DNA of 64,000 bases, from positions 73,489,001-73,553,000 of the forward strand of contig CM044312.1 in assembly GCA_024291935.2 (NCBI GenBank), read 5' to 3'. The position numbers and the translations under genes are program-made. Position 1 is the stretch's first letter. Each line of letters starts with the position of its first letter. The notes beneath the pieces were generated by a model, which ran no database searches, had not been told where the DNA came from, and saw only the letters and a list, made by a program, of their open reading frames with translations. Of the stretch, positions 34,103 through 47,260 are shown in pieces. Source of the stretch: Okapia johnstoni (Eukaryota > Chordata > Mammalia > Artiodactyla > Giraffidae).

Positions 34103-35425
34103 AATAGATATAAGCATTTGTGTTTTCAAATCTTCAATGTCAAAAACAAAAATGTTAGATATTTTGATTGTCTGGCTAGATGGTGAATATGCAGAGGAAA
34201 TAAAAAGAAGAATAAGGAAAGAAAACGCAGTATCAACATGAAATTTGAAGTCGCTGACATCAGTCTATTGAGTGCCAGGCATTTTACTATATACTGCAGA
34301 CCAAAGATTACATTTCATTTACTCTCCTTGAAAGGCTCACTCTGGTGAGAAGACCAACACAATCGAATATTTAAATAAATGGCACGCGCTATAATCAACA
34401 TTCATAAAGTTATGTAAAAACATATATGATGGGGAAAATATATCTTTGAGAACTAGGGAGATGGTTCAAAAATATCTTTTGCTAGATACAGATGACGGAT
34501 AGAGGAGGAGAGTATGGGTTAACTATATTCCCAGAAAATGAACAGAATATTCTAAGCCAAAAAATGCCTTTAGTTATGGTTGTAGTATAGAGTACATGTT
34601 TGAAAATAGTGTAAAGGTGGAGATGGTTGCAAAGTTCATGACATGAAAGATTTTTGTATACAAAATTTGGAATTTTACTGAATTTGAGATTTTAGTGAAT
34701 GTGACAGAATGAATTTATTTTTATTTTTCCAGAATTTGTGGTAGGGAAGTTTTAACTAGAGAGTTACCCTTGAACTTCAGAAATATTGTGCTTATGCTGA
34801 TTATAAGAATGGATTAGGGAGTTACCATACCAGAACCAAGAGGACAATTTAGAAAGATTTTGAAGCAAGAAATAATCAAGATCTATATTAAGGAAATTTA
34901 ACAAAATATGCAACAAGAAAAGATAAATTAAACAGATATTACAGAAGTCAGGTGAGGTGAGTTGGTTAAAGGTGACTTTAACGAAAAACTCAGGGTTCTT
35001 AGGGAGAATGGAGATCCAGGATGCTGTGGCATTTCTCAAAAAAGAGAGGCTGAGGCTGAAACCTACAGAATATTTAGGTGGAGATACCCAGTAGAAAATT
35101 AGAAACCTAAAGCTCAGGATAAAAAATTAGGAGTAATAATCAATTGAAAACTATACTTCATATGAATTTACCTACCATATATTTCTGAATATCATCCATC
35201 ACCAGCCAAGATCATCTTCCACTCTGATGATTTTTTTTCAGTTAACTTATTTTTCCTACTGATCTTTTATTGATTTTTCAAGATTCTAGTTAATATGCTT
35301 AGTTATAGACACTACTGTGTGAATTTCTGCCTGGGGGAGAGGAAGCACTACTGTAAGAAATAAATAGAAAACATATTTTAATGTCAGCATAAACAATTTT
35401 TCATGATTAAACAAAGATTTAAATT
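34103..35425. other. no gene recognised
   Basis: AT-rich; a weak MIR/L2-like stretch at 34260-34345 (GAGTGCCAGGCATTTTACTA) is the only hint of a repeat. Confidence 0.35.
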
Positions 35426-35612
35426 TGAGTCAACAAATATTTATTGAATTTATCTCCAGGCACAATGCTGGAGGTAAAGAAAATATATACTATCACTCTT
35501 AGTCATCAAGGAGTTTGCAGTTAAATTGAAGAGAATTGAAATTTAGATATATCAGTGTAAAAACAGAAGTGTGTAAGGTATCCAAGTGTTACAAAGAAGC
35601 ATTAATCAACTC
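35426..35612 (-). repeat. L2-like LINE 3' end remnant
   Basis: CAACAAATATTTATTGAATT, CAGGCACAATGCTGGAGGTA, then ATCAAGGAGTTTGCAGTTAA follow the antisense order of the mammalian L2 3' end. Diverged and non-coding. Confidence 0.5.
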
Positions 35613-37674
35613 TATCTTTGGATAGAGAAGTTAAAAATGGACTTGACACATGATGGTTCTAATTTTTTCATTTATTTTTAATAATTTTATTTAAATATTA
35701 AAAAATACAACTAGAGAAGAAGACATGTTTCTTAGAATTGTCCCCTAAATTTGTCTTAAAGTTTATTGACTAACCACTAGGAAAGTGAAACTTAGTAGTC
35801 ATCTATGTATAATATTAATCCCTAACATTTTGTTACAGATCATGAAAAATATATTCATTGAAACACGTCTTAAGTTTTTCTTGTTTTTTTTTTTAATACT
35901 GGGTTAAGTTTTATCAACATTCTCTTACTTCACTAAAGGAATCTGACAGCATGCATTATAACCATATGGCTTTTCTCTCATCTCAAAATAATAGTTTACA
36001 TGGATTTTTATTATAAAAATAAAAACAATTGGCTACAGAGTAAGTGATTTCTCAGAATAACACCTAACTATGATATAATGTTATGAGATTTAAGGAGAAA
36101 GTAGCCAAGTTTTTCATAGTGAATATCTTAAATAAAAGAAAAAAATCTTTTGTTCCAAAGATAATTCTATTTCACTTTTTCACATGAACATTCTCTCCTA
36201 TTGAAATCTAAAGTAACTTAGAAAGTTGGCATAAATATTAGTATTTGCAAATTATTTATAAAATTATAATTATAAAATTAATTATGTTTTGTGGAAACAT
36301 ATGTAAGTGGATTTAAAATTCTCTTATTGGTTCTATAAAATCAAATAAGCCACTGTGTCTCAGGTCTGTAACAGAAATATCAAATACTGAGATTGGATAC
36401 ACTGTGATTCTAATTGAATTCTCAGTAGAATTGCCTATTAAAGTTCTAAGAAGTATTTTTGTCTATGAATTTTATATAGGATAAAACCAAAGCACAATGC
36501 TACTTTTTATGATATACATTAGAGCTGTCATAGTTCAAATATGATTCTAAATGTACTTCTTTTAGGAAAAAATCAATTTTAAAAATTGTTTGTAATGGTT
36601 AAATTTGTTTAAACTATTTTATTTTATATTTGTACTTAATGGTTAATAAAAATTTTATTTTAATATTTCTTACAAAGCCCTTTTATTTTTTATTAAAATA
36701 CCCAAAGAACCTCTTGCATTTATTCTACTTATGTTTAGAACAAAATTAAATAAATGTTACATACTCAGAATCAATTTCTAAAATAGAATGAATGCTGCAG
36801 TTGATGGATCTTCTTATTGGAAATAAACAAAGAAGTTATTTAGGCTTCAAATTGGTAGTAGAATTGTTATAATTTTCATACCATTAGCTCAGCTCCAATA
36901 ATTCTGTACAGGATTACAATTGGAGACAGATGGTTCTGTGTCTCTAGCAATTGATTATATGATTTTGTAAACAGATAATATCAACTTAGAAGAAATCATA
37001 GTCACAACCTTTCGTTAGCATTTCAGAAAATTAGCCCCTAATCCAGTTTAGGTATATCAAGTTTAATGCGGGAGAGGACCCTTTAACCTTGCAAAAGAAC
37101 ACAGGCAAGAGGAAAGAGGTACTGCTGGAACAGATTTTGCATGTGAACTCTTATAAAAATTGTATCTTACCTTTACTTTTCATGTGAATAAGTAAAACAT
37201 GAATATTAATAGCACCTATTTTGTAAGCTTGTCATGAACAGTGTCTGTTTTGTAAGTAAATACCATGTAAATTTTATGACCCCATTTCTTCATTTTCTTT
37301 CTCTGATGGTTCCTAGGAACTCCAGATTCTTCTCACTCTATTATGCAAAATAACTAAACTCCTCAGACTCTTACATCTAGGTTTTTTTATCTCTCTTAAA
37401 TGTTCCTGAAATATACTGGATATATTCTGATACAATACTTAGACTCTGATGAAGCTGCTTAATTAATTACCCTTCTGTAAGACCCAATAAGATGTGAAAT
37501 GTGCCTGTCCTATTTATAGTTGTATGTCAAGAAGATAACACTACTAAGTAGGGAAGAGAGAGAGGAAGGCAGGCCGGCAAACTACTCCAGCTGTTAATTC
37601 ATCTAAGTGCTACTACCCAAGCCTTCATTTACTTAATTCTGAGCTTTATAATTCATTTCACTATAGATCCAAGG
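35613..37674. other. no gene recognised over 2 kb
   Basis: AT-rich, free of recognised LINEs and SINEs. No supported frames. Confidence 0.4.
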
Positions 37675-37721
37675 GGCTTCCCAGGTGGCCCTAGTGGTAA
37701 AAGAACCTGCCTGCCAATGGA
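37675..37721 (+). mobile_element. Bov-tA SINE head fragment
   Basis: Only the tRNA-derived head remains: GGGGCTTCCCAGGTGGCCCT, then GGTAAAAGAACCTGCCTGCC. The body and 3' terminus are absent. Confidence 0.85.
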
Positions 37722-39394
37722 GAAGAGGTTTTTAGAAATTTTAGGATTTGGGAATTTCAAGTAAAGGATTGTAAACTTGTATAAGAGTGGTTAAGAAATT
37801 ATGAACTAAAATTTCACTTGGATTGAAGGACAAATGTTAGGATAAAATTATTTTAGGAAGTTGTGATAAAGATTAGATTTCTTTAAAGTTCTCTGAGTAA
37901 AAGGCTTTTCATATACTAATTGATATATATATATATCTGCATGTAAGCCTAGTTCATTCTCCATGTTGAATGGAACAGAGACTGAACATTTGGTTTAATA
38001 TAACTCAAAAAGTCAATTGCTAACTGAATAACCTCCGTGCTTTCCCTGCTTAGGATAATCTTACCTTATCAGTTATATACAAATGCCATTGATTTAATAG
38101 CTTATGCCAGATCTCCTTATCTTCTCTTAGGGAGTAACTTAACATTAATTCATATTTTCTCTTATACTCATCTGAAACACTACTGAGATTCCTCTCACTT
38201 TTCTTTAACTTTTCAGTCTTATTCTCCTAAATAGCCCCGTACAGCAGCTGCTCTTTCAAGATTTCGCATAAGCCAGAAGCTACTTTGTCTCCATTACTAC
38301 TTACAGGACCACAGAGCTTCCTTGTGATCACTGTTCATGCTTGCAATATGTTACATTGTTTTGGTTAATCAACATTACTTCACACCAACAGCATGATACT
38401 CTCTCTCTTAATTTCTTTGAAGGTATTCCACAAAAGAATTGCTTGGGCTTCTTACTCTTTAAAAAAATTATATACACACATAAGTGCCTTTTCTCTCAGA
38501 GTGCAAGGGGTTATCCACAATGAGCCTGAAAGTATTTTCTCCCCTAGATCTTGTCAGGGCTAGTCCATCAGACCAGATTCTTTCTTTTACGATGGAGATT
38601 TCCCAAAGATATTTCATTGTTAATCATATGCCTCACCTCACCATGGCTCTATCTTAAATTTTGCTTTTCAGTGCCTCCTACCTCCTAGATATGTGGCACA
38701 GTTGTACCAGCCTGAAACTATCCATGTTAATTATTGCATTTTGTTCAACTTCTCTGACACATCATAGCCCCAATTTTGATATAACAGAGACCCTCACTAG
38801 CTATACTCAACACAGGGTGGGAATGGGAAGAGTAGGTAGGTGGAAAGCTTAGCATTAGTTGGATACTTGTTTTCATTTCATGCTTTGTTCAAGAGAGCTG
38901 GCTACAATCCCATGTAAGGCAACTTGTCTCGCTTTCATCCTATGAAGAATCATGCTCTTAAAGAGTTCTGTTGATGGAAGTGTGGTCTATTGGTGCTTTA
39001 AAGAGACTGAAAAATCAGTTAATCAGCTGTTGAGTGATATCCGTAAAGTGCTTTACTTTCTCTAAAATTATGGACTCTTGGCTAGCTACTTAAATAATTC
39101 AGTTTTCCACCAATAATACCTGTACTTTTCTACCAAAATATGTTATACTGTGCATTTGTAACCTTCATTTTGATATGAAGAAGCAATACATAGAACTACA
39201 AAAAATAAGTTTTAGAGTCTAGCTAGTAAAATTCTGGACATAAGTAATCTATTTTTTCTTATGTCATTATAAAATATGTTTGTGATTTTTGTTTATTATT
39301 AAAGGAATCAGATAACAAAATCACTCTTTTTTTCTTAAGCTAGTAAAACAAATGTATGATGAAAAGTGTATTTGTTTACATTAGGTTATTTAGT
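37722..39394. other. no gene recognised
   Basis: About 1.7 kb. Slightly less AT-rich at 38200-38830 but without a convincing frame. Confidence 0.4.
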
Positions 39395-39505
39395 CTGGAG
39401 TGGATTGCCATTTCCTTCTCCAGGGGATCTTCCCAACCCAGGAATCGAAACTGAGTCTCCTGCCTTGCAGGCAGATTCCTTACTGACTGAGCTATGAGGG
39501 AAGAT
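39395..39505 (-). mobile_element. SINE fragment (Bov-tA / ART2A type)
   Basis: Antisense head and proximal body: GGAGTGGATTGCCATTTCCT, GGGGATCTTCCCAACCCAGG, ATTCCTTACTGACTGAGCTA. It lacks the 3' terminal segment. Confidence 0.88.
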
Positions 39506-40604
39506 TATATTTGGCTAATACAACATAATTCTTCAGGATGAATAGGTTAATAATAGCTATATTTATCCCCAGTTTCACAAAGGACATTGTATTTCAGAGA
39601 TTAATAGGAGTATTAATAGGATAACTAATTTGTCAACACCTGCCCTTATTTAGTTATAATTATTTAGTTTTAGGTCATAAAACATTTACATTTCTTAAAG
39701 ACAAATATTTCATTTTAAATCTAGAGAACAAAATCTGGAATAGTTGTGCATAATGCTTTTAGCCTCAACCAAATGACACTTAAGAACAAATAAACTCAGA
39801 CTCAGGTGTTTCCAAAATCTTAAGCAATACCTAAATACATAATTCAGATTGACCTTTTCTCATACACAATGAATATTAAGATATTTAAGAGAGCAGATTA
39901 AATGAAGCATTCAAACTGCTTCATTTCAAGAAATCTGAGACTGTAAATACGTGATTTAGTGCCATAATTTTGGTAAAGCAAAACCTGCTTTTTAAGACAA
40001 TATAAACTTTAATATTTTAAAAATAAAAGTGAATTTATTTGAAAGGTTAAAATTCAAAATGAGTCTCAGCAAGGCAATGAGTCAAAATAACAAATAAAAA
40101 AGTCAGGGGAACAGCTGGTACCCAAGTATATACTGAGAGACCAGAGCTCAATAAAGAGTAACAGATAAAATCCAAGAATTGGTAAGATTCAGTCTCTTTT
40201 TCAATGCAAGGACCAATCTGGTTCCCTGCTTTCATTAACGTCTAAGCTTCACCACTGAGTACAATTTGATTCCCATGTCTTATTCCAGTGCTAGACTTTA
40301 AATAACATTATTTATAGTCAAGGATTCTAAGGAATCAGAAACCAAGTGGTATGACAACATGCCAGGTTCCTCTGCTCCCCTAATAACTCAAAGCCAAGCT
40401 TGAGTACACGCTTTCTCACTGTCTTTCTTGACAAAAGCAAGCCATTTTGAGACTTGCTTCAAGAAACTTGGCCTCAGTTTTAAACTTTAATGAGTACTTA
40501 ATTTTTTTTTAATAGAATTGCAGTCCTGCTTTGCTTTCTTTAGAGATGAGGACATTGCCTCTGAACCTGGTCCTTAGGATTTTTGGTTATTGTTACCAAT
40601 TACA
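39506..40604. other. no gene recognised
   Basis: AT-rich spacer of about 1.1 kb. Confidence 0.4.
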
Positions 40605-40790
40605 AGATAGAGTTGCCAGATAGCACACAGTACACTCAGTTTGAATTCAGATAAACAATGGAATTTATTTTTTTAGTATAAGTATGTCCCAAATGTTTTT
40701 TTATGCTAAAATGTTTTCGTTGTTTACCTGAAAGTCAAATCTAACTGGGTATTTTTATTTGTTGAACCTACTCTCAGGCCTTCCTGGCAT
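40605..40790. repeat. palindromic mammalian repeat, DNA-transposon-like
   Basis: The left arm around 40635-40680 (CAGTTTGAATTCAGATAAAC, AATGGAATTTATTTTTTTAG) is mirrored by the right arm around 40706-40755 (GTTTACCTGAAAGTCAAATC, CTAACTGGG) in inverted orientation. A large imperfect hairpin of this kind is typical of non-autonomous DNA transposons. I recognise it as a widespread mammalian repeat but cannot name it surely. Confidence 0.6.
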
Positions 40791-42386
40791 TAGCATCCAG
40801 TTTAGTCCTCAGGTTATTACCAGAACTCACTTAGGGAGCCAGCCAACTAGAGCCAGCTGATATCCCCCTGAATATTGTCATCAGTGTTATACTGTATCTC
40901 TAGAAAACTAGAAGCTTCTTCTGGCACCTTCTGTGTTTATCTCTCCTACCATAGTCCTAGCCTGACAGAACTTTATTTCAAAAGTACTTTAAATTGCTGT
41001 AGTAAATAACTCTGATGGTCTTTCTAACATGGACAATTGATAAAGCTTTCAATTTAATAGTAAAAGTTGTTTGAAGAATTTATCTTAAAAATAGATATGA
41101 TCAAAGTAGGATTATATGAATTATCATAAGCTATTATATGAAGACATGACTTTGGTCTAATTTTGCCTCTGTTCCTTGCCCTTGCCAGCTTAAATCTCAG
41201 GGGTATGGAGGTATTATATTACAGTTTAATAAAGTTATGTCCTGTAACCAAAACAAGAATATTGCATTATTTCTTTGGTTGCAGTACTTCAGCAAAAATG
41301 TGCTAAAAGTGACAGAAGTTTCAGATAAAGGAAATGAAAACCTTATTTTTCCTGTTTAGGACATCTGAGAACAGATTTAAATACACACATATATATGCAT
41401 GAAAACTAGATCATATATGGAATGATAGCTATCAGACAGAGTTTAATTTCAGCCTATAATGTCCATGCTATTTTAAGCAGACAGTTTATTAGAGATAGTT
41501 AAATAATAAATTATAGAATCATTGAGAATACTGAACAAATATAATCTGTCTACCTTCTTGGACTGACTACCAAAGACACACCATTCAATTCCACCACAGA
41601 GGTGGGCAGTACCACTTCTACTGTTAGGAAGCTGCCACATCCAGAATCACAGAATCACAGAATCATCCAGAATCACACCCTCACTGCCAAAATGAGGAAC
41701 CTGACACAGGTTGCATAATGAGGAAGCTCTGGCTGCTATAGATGCCATTTACATAACTACACCTCACTTATAAATCACACTGGTAGAATGGATGTCCCAC
41801 ACTATGCCTCTTGACACTCAATTCTGGATACTGAAACCACTGTTCATTTGCTTCAGAAAACTAAACACCTTATCTACACTTGACAGCAGAAATGATATTT
41901 GCATCAAAAGTTGGTTTCTGTTCACATCCATTTTCCAATATCATGTAAGGCCAGTCTTATTGCCTGAATTTAAATCCCAGTTGGAACCCCAGTTCCAGAG
42001 TCTGGGAACTGCAGTCTGTAGTTTTCCATCTAAATGCAAAAGATACTAGAAGGAAAGTAGAATACTTATTGAATGCCAGTCTACTATATCCATACAAGAT
42101 GCCATAATATTTTTTAAACCTTAACTATATGTTTGTGTCATATCCAACAGCCACCAGTCTACAAAATGATGACATTAAATAAAATAATTTTAAGTTATGG
42201 TATATTAAACTAATTGGTTGTGACAAATGCAGAAAAGAAATGCAGATTGGAAATGTAAAGCTTCAAGAACTGCTTAGGTGCATTCATAGATTAGTGATAG
42301 GTTTTTTACTGCAAACTAAGGATGTTTTAGATTTCGTGTTTATAATCTTTTGAGATGAATGTTCAGGACAGCATCTCTCAACTCAT
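40791..42386. other. no gene recognised; short CAGAATCA repeats
   Basis: At 41640-41677 the block CCAGAATCAC / AGAATCAC is repeated four times. The stretch 41540-42060 is less AT-rich than average. An 85-codon frame at 41792-42049 has no recognisable motif. Confidence 0.4.
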
Positions 42387-42606
42387 GTGTGAGTGCATGC
42401 TCAGTTTCTCAGTCATGTCCAAAGCTTTGCAACCCCATGGACTGTAGCTCGCCAGGCTCCTCTGTCCATGGAATTTTCCAGCCAAGAATACTGGAGTGGG
42501 TTGCCATTTCCTACTCCAGGAGATATTCCTGACGCAGAGATTAGATCGAGCCCATGTCTCTTGCATCTCCTGCATTGGCAGGTGGATTCTTTACCACTGT
42601 ACCAAG
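42387..42606 (-). mobile_element. ART2A / Bov-tA-type SINE
   Basis: Complete minus-strand SINE: GTGCATGCTCAGTTTCTCAG and CTTTGCAACCCCATGGACTG at the 3' end, antisense head GGTGGATTCTTTACCACTGT at the high end. Confidence 0.94.
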
Positions 42607-43906
42607 TCTATAATCACTTAAAGAACTTTAAACAAAATGCCAATGTTTAAGCTACTTTGGTTTATTCAGTCAGAATTTCTGTGTGCTTAAAGATTCATGG
42701 GTTAATCTAACATGCATTCAGCTTGAGCATCACTTGCTTCACATGAAAATCAGTCCTGCTGGAGACACATCTCTATTAACTAAAAACATAAAGGCTGTTG
42801 AACCCATGGGTCTCATCTAGAATAGTATTTATTATGATTATTAAAAATGGAGTATATATAGAGATGTAGGTTTTATTTTTAGGTACATTATCACTAGATT
42901 ACAAATGAGAGGCTATATAGAGTGTTTTATGATCACAAATTAGACTTGATTTGGAATTAACTTCAGAAATGGAAATTCTGATTTTGCATGGACTAATATA
43001 TCCATTGCTTTATATGGAAGGCATTACATTTTGAGGAAAATACAAACTTTCCTTAAAATTATTTCCTTAAAATAATTCTGTGATTTAAGAAAAAAGTGAT
43101 CATATATCACTAATAAAATATAATCTGTTAAAAATAGGCTGTATAAAGCTGTATAGTCTCATGGTCATTTTTTATTATCACATATTAAATATAAATACAT
43201 ATTTTAAAATTATGACACAATATAGGAAAATTATTAACATTTTATAAAAATTAAACATGAATTCTTCTAAAATTCAACATTTAGCATGGTGTTGCACACT
43301 ATAAACATCTAATAAACTGGTTTTTTTTAGTAGATTCATATTAGAATTATGCAGCAAGGGAAAATAAAATCACTTCCAAGAGAGAAAAAGCACATTACTC
43401 ATCTTCTTGAAATTCTCTTTACATAAACTAAGGCTCGTTTCTACACAGTATTAAGTAGTTTTCTGGGGTGGAGTTGCATTCCTTGTGTTTTTCTACATTC
43501 CATCATTATTTATCAAATGTCCCAACTTGGGTCTTGGAAATATTGATCATACACATTGCTTAATAAACCTTTGCAACTTTATGAGTAAATAGGAAAAAAC
43601 GGAAAAGATTTCAAACTGTAAAATTAAGGGGATGGTACAGTGATGAAAGATAAAAGAATATCAATGTACTGGATCTAAATAATCTCTTCAATGATTTATA
43701 ATTTTAAAGAAAACAATTAAAAATTATCCAAACCTCATGTTTTTCTTTAATATTTGGCTTATTCTTATTTTCATCCATTTTTTTAATGCACAAACCTGAA
43801 ATTTTTAACAGCCTAATTTAAAAAGTACCTACTTTTCTACATAGTTTGATCTAGTCAACAGGATTCCTCATGCCAAAAACAAGTAAGCTTTAATATTCAC
43901 AAGTAG
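42607..43906. other. no gene recognised
   Basis: AT-rich, 1.3 kb. Confidence 0.4.
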
Positions 43907-44232
43907 GGGCTTCCTGGGTAGCTCAGCTGGTAAAGAATCCACCTAGGATTCAGGAGACCCCAGTTCAATTCATGGATTGGGAAGTTCCCCTGGAGAAGGG
44001 ATAGGCTACCCACTCCAGTATTCTTGGGCTTCCCTGGTGGCTCAAATGGTAAATCCACCTCAATGTGGGAAACCTGTGTTTGATATCTGGGTTGGGAAGA
44101 TCCCTTGGAGGAGGGCATAGCAACCCACTCCAGTATTCTTGCCTGGAGAAACCCCATGGATGGAAGAACCTGGTGGGCTACATTCCATGGGGTCACAAAG
44201 AGACACAACTAAACACTGCACAGCAGCATTTG
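43907..44232 (+). mobile_element. composite SINE: two Bov-tA-type units fused
   Basis: Two tRNA-headed units in tandem. The first begins GGGGCTTCCTGGGTAGCTCA and stops at CAGTATTCTTG; the second begins there with GGGCTTCCCTGGTGGCTCAA and carries the full body and a shortened 3' terminus (GTCACAAAGAGACACAAC, AGCAGCA end). The overlap at TCTTGGGCTTCC is a known ruminant dimer junction. Tail and flank are too diverged for a firm target duplication. Confidence 0.9.
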
Positions 44233-46748
44233 CAAGTCTATTTGAGCTTTGATGATTTATTGGTTTTTGTCACTATGTTCTTATTCCCACTGAAAAATAT
44301 TTACAATATTTAGGTATTTGGACTATTTTGATTACATTCTCTCCCCCTTACACTACTCTGTGTAAGCAAGTAGCTGATATGGAACTAAATTTTTCCAGAA
44401 GACATTGTGGTTTGGGTTGCTCAATATCCACTCAACTCCCTTTTAGCATGCCATTCTAAATATGGGCAATGTTTGAGAAACAAAAAGTAAATGTAAGAGA
44501 CTCCTTTGCAGCCACTGTTTTAGAATCTTCCAAACAGAAAGTCTAGCAGAGGATTTGGAGAAGGAACGACTTGAGCTACAGGAGTAGATAGGTACAATGT
44601 GTGAATATATAAGAGTAGACATTTTTTTCTGTGATAGCTCAAGCAGAGATTCTAGCATCTGGTTCTTGTTGTCATAGATGCCAAGTGGCCTCAGCCAAGG
44701 CCTGTATGGTTTCCACCGGAACAGCCTTGCAGTTGAATGTGTACGTTGGCTTCCTTTGTTCTAGGCTGCATCTAGCCACTCTCCCACCTCTAACTACTTT
44801 AAAGTTGCTATCAGTCACACAGTATGTTCTGATAAATCTTTTTGTGCTTAAAATAGTTGAGCACAAAGTTAACCCAGTTAAAATGGATTTTATTGTCTTC
44901 TTACTGAAATGCTAACCAAAGAGTCTGCTAAAGATGTTTGGTAGCAATTTGTACTTAAACACTTTAGGAAATTGGGAAGGTGGCACAGAAAAAAAGGCAG
45001 TACAATTACTCTGAAACATAGTCTAGAAGGAGTTGCATTGTGACGTGTGATATCTCAACAGAAATTTCGCCCATCAACTTCATTGTCTTACAGGAGTTTC
45101 TGTCTTTAAGTGACCTCACCCACAAAATTTTCCTTGGTTGTGTGTTCAACCTTAACTAAAAATAGGCATGCAGGTTTTTTCAGCACCATTTACTTGACAA
45201 CAAACAGGACTTGAAGTCACTTTGCCTCAAGTCTTTTCAGTCAGTGAGTGGAATCACCCACAGATTTTATTCATTTATTCATTTTAGTCCCAATAATAGA
45301 CTTAGCTTCTGATTATAGTTTGGTTTGACTCCATATGTTGGGCTAGGTGCTTACATAAATCCCCTTGCTTTAGGACCTAGTTGGTCTCTTTCTCTATTTT
45401 CTTAGAGACAATAGAAATTATATTATTTTCTCTTTTGGCCACTGAGGCTCTTTTCTACAAAAGTTGACTCATATATCTTATGCTATAAACAGAAAGAGAT
45501 ATAGCATTTTTATAGAGCAAATTTTTTAAATAGAAAAAACTGTTACTTCACGTGAAACAATGAGTTTAGATGTTAGTTACCTATGTAATATAACAAAATG
45601 GCACATTATTTGTGTATAAGCATGATTTGCATGAATACTTGGCAACTCTTGATAAGGGGCATAATCATACTTACTTAGCCCGATATAATCAGTGATGCTG
45701 TCTACATATCTCCCCAGCTCAGATTTCCATCAATAAAAATAATCCAAGTTTTTAGTGGACAATTAATCTATCAAGTCAACCTGATACTATTATGGCTATG
45801 ATTGTGTTATATTTGTTAGTAGCAGTAAATACAAAATAAACAAGATAGTTTATCACTGTAAAATTATAACGATAGGGGCTAAAACTATCCTAAAAATAAC
45901 ACAGTATACATGTATAAGGGGTTTAAAAGATACAGAAACTAATGAGACACCACAATTTCCCTCTACCAATCTTGCCTCACCACATCTCAGTACATATAAT
46001 CTCTGCATCTTTAGTTAGTTTATATTAGTAAAAGGCAGCTCTCCTTTTCAGAGTCTTTATTATTCTAGCTGTAGAGGATAGAATATTGAAATATTACGTG
46101 GTTACTCTGTTGAATTCCTTAGCAAGTGCTATCCCAAACTTGATGTCTTGTAACCCTGAAGATATATGTCTTCTAGTGGTATTAGGGTTGGAAAACCACC
46201 CCTGGAGTAATAAGATCAAGTATGATCAGTGTGATTGTGACATTCTGGCCCAGCTTCACTCAAGGTCTTGTATGACACAGACCCCACAATCTCAGTTAAA
46301 ATTGAAAACCACAGCTTAATGAATTTGTATTTTAATACTTAGAAAGAATATGATCCACAGAGTAGTATTATCTGTACACTCACAAGGAAGTCATTAAAGT
46401 TACTTTTTGATGAGAAGTTAAAACATTTAGGAATGTTTTCATTTTGGAAGAATGTACTCCTAATCTAATTATAAGACTATGTTGCTAAAATCGTGGCTGG
46501 GTACCAGGTAGTTCCTGCATGTCATTATCTATTCTGATAACTGTTAGACAGGAGAATGTATTAAAGGAGGCCAGAAGATATTTTCACTTCACTTCCAAAT
46601 CTATGAGAACACGTCTAATTTAAATCTATGTCTCTAGCATCCTGACTTTAAGAGATTTTAAGAGGTAAATTTACAGTTTGGCACATCTCTAGAACTGGCA
46701 GACAGTCTCAAGGAGGTTAATAGTGAGATTGATCAAATTAATATGCAG
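44233..46748. other. no gene recognised over 2.5 kb
   Basis: 44440-44900 reads like an old interspersed repeat of unknown family. The 94-codon frame at 44631-44915 has no recognisable domain. No recognised LINE or SINE. Confidence 0.35.
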
Positions 46749-47214
46749 TTTTCACACAAGTTGTTGTTGTTCCAGTTGCTCCATCATTGTCTGACTCTTT
46801 GCAACCCCGTGGACTACAGTGCGCCAGGCTTCCCTGTCCACCATTTCCTGGAACTTGCTCAAACTCATGTCCATTGAGTCAGTTATGCCATCCAACCACC
46901 TTGTCCTCTGTCATCCCCTTCTCCTCCTGCCTTCAGTCTTTCCCAGCATTGGGTTCTTTTCTAATGAGTCGGCTCTTTGTGTCAGGTGGCCAAAGTTTTG
47001 GAGCTTTAGCTTCAACATCAGTCCTTCTAATGAATATTTAGGATTGATTTACTTTAGGATTAACTGGTTTGATCTCCTTGCAGTCCAAAGGACTCTGAAG
47101 AGTCTTCTCCAACACAACAGCTCAAAAGCATCAATTCTTCTGTATTCAGTCTTCTTTATGGTCCAACACTCATATCCATACATGACTACTGGAAAAATAA
47201 ATTTTCACACAAGT
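46749..47214 (-). mobile_element. BovB LINE 3' end with perfect 13-bp duplication
   Basis: A 440-base, strongly 5'-truncated BovB copy (46762-47201, minus). The TTG tail lies at its low end, then CTTTGCAACCCCGTGGACTA, the antisense C-terminus of ORF2, and truncation after CATGACTACTGGAAAAATAA. Perfect duplication TTTTCACACAAGT at 46749-46761 and 47202-47214. Confidence 0.96.
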
Positions 47215-47222
47215 AGTATTAA

Positions 47223-47260
47223 TATCTATTGACTAATATCTATTGACTATCTATTGACTA
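47223..47260. repeat. short tandem repeat, three copies of TATCTATTGACTA
   Basis: Three near-identical 11-15 base units directly after the BovB insertion. Confidence 0.85.

Noticed and set aside
44631..44915. 94-codon plus-strand frame starting MIAQAEILASG
   Set aside because: The DNA reads like an old interspersed repeat, the other strand is also open, and there is no conserved motif.
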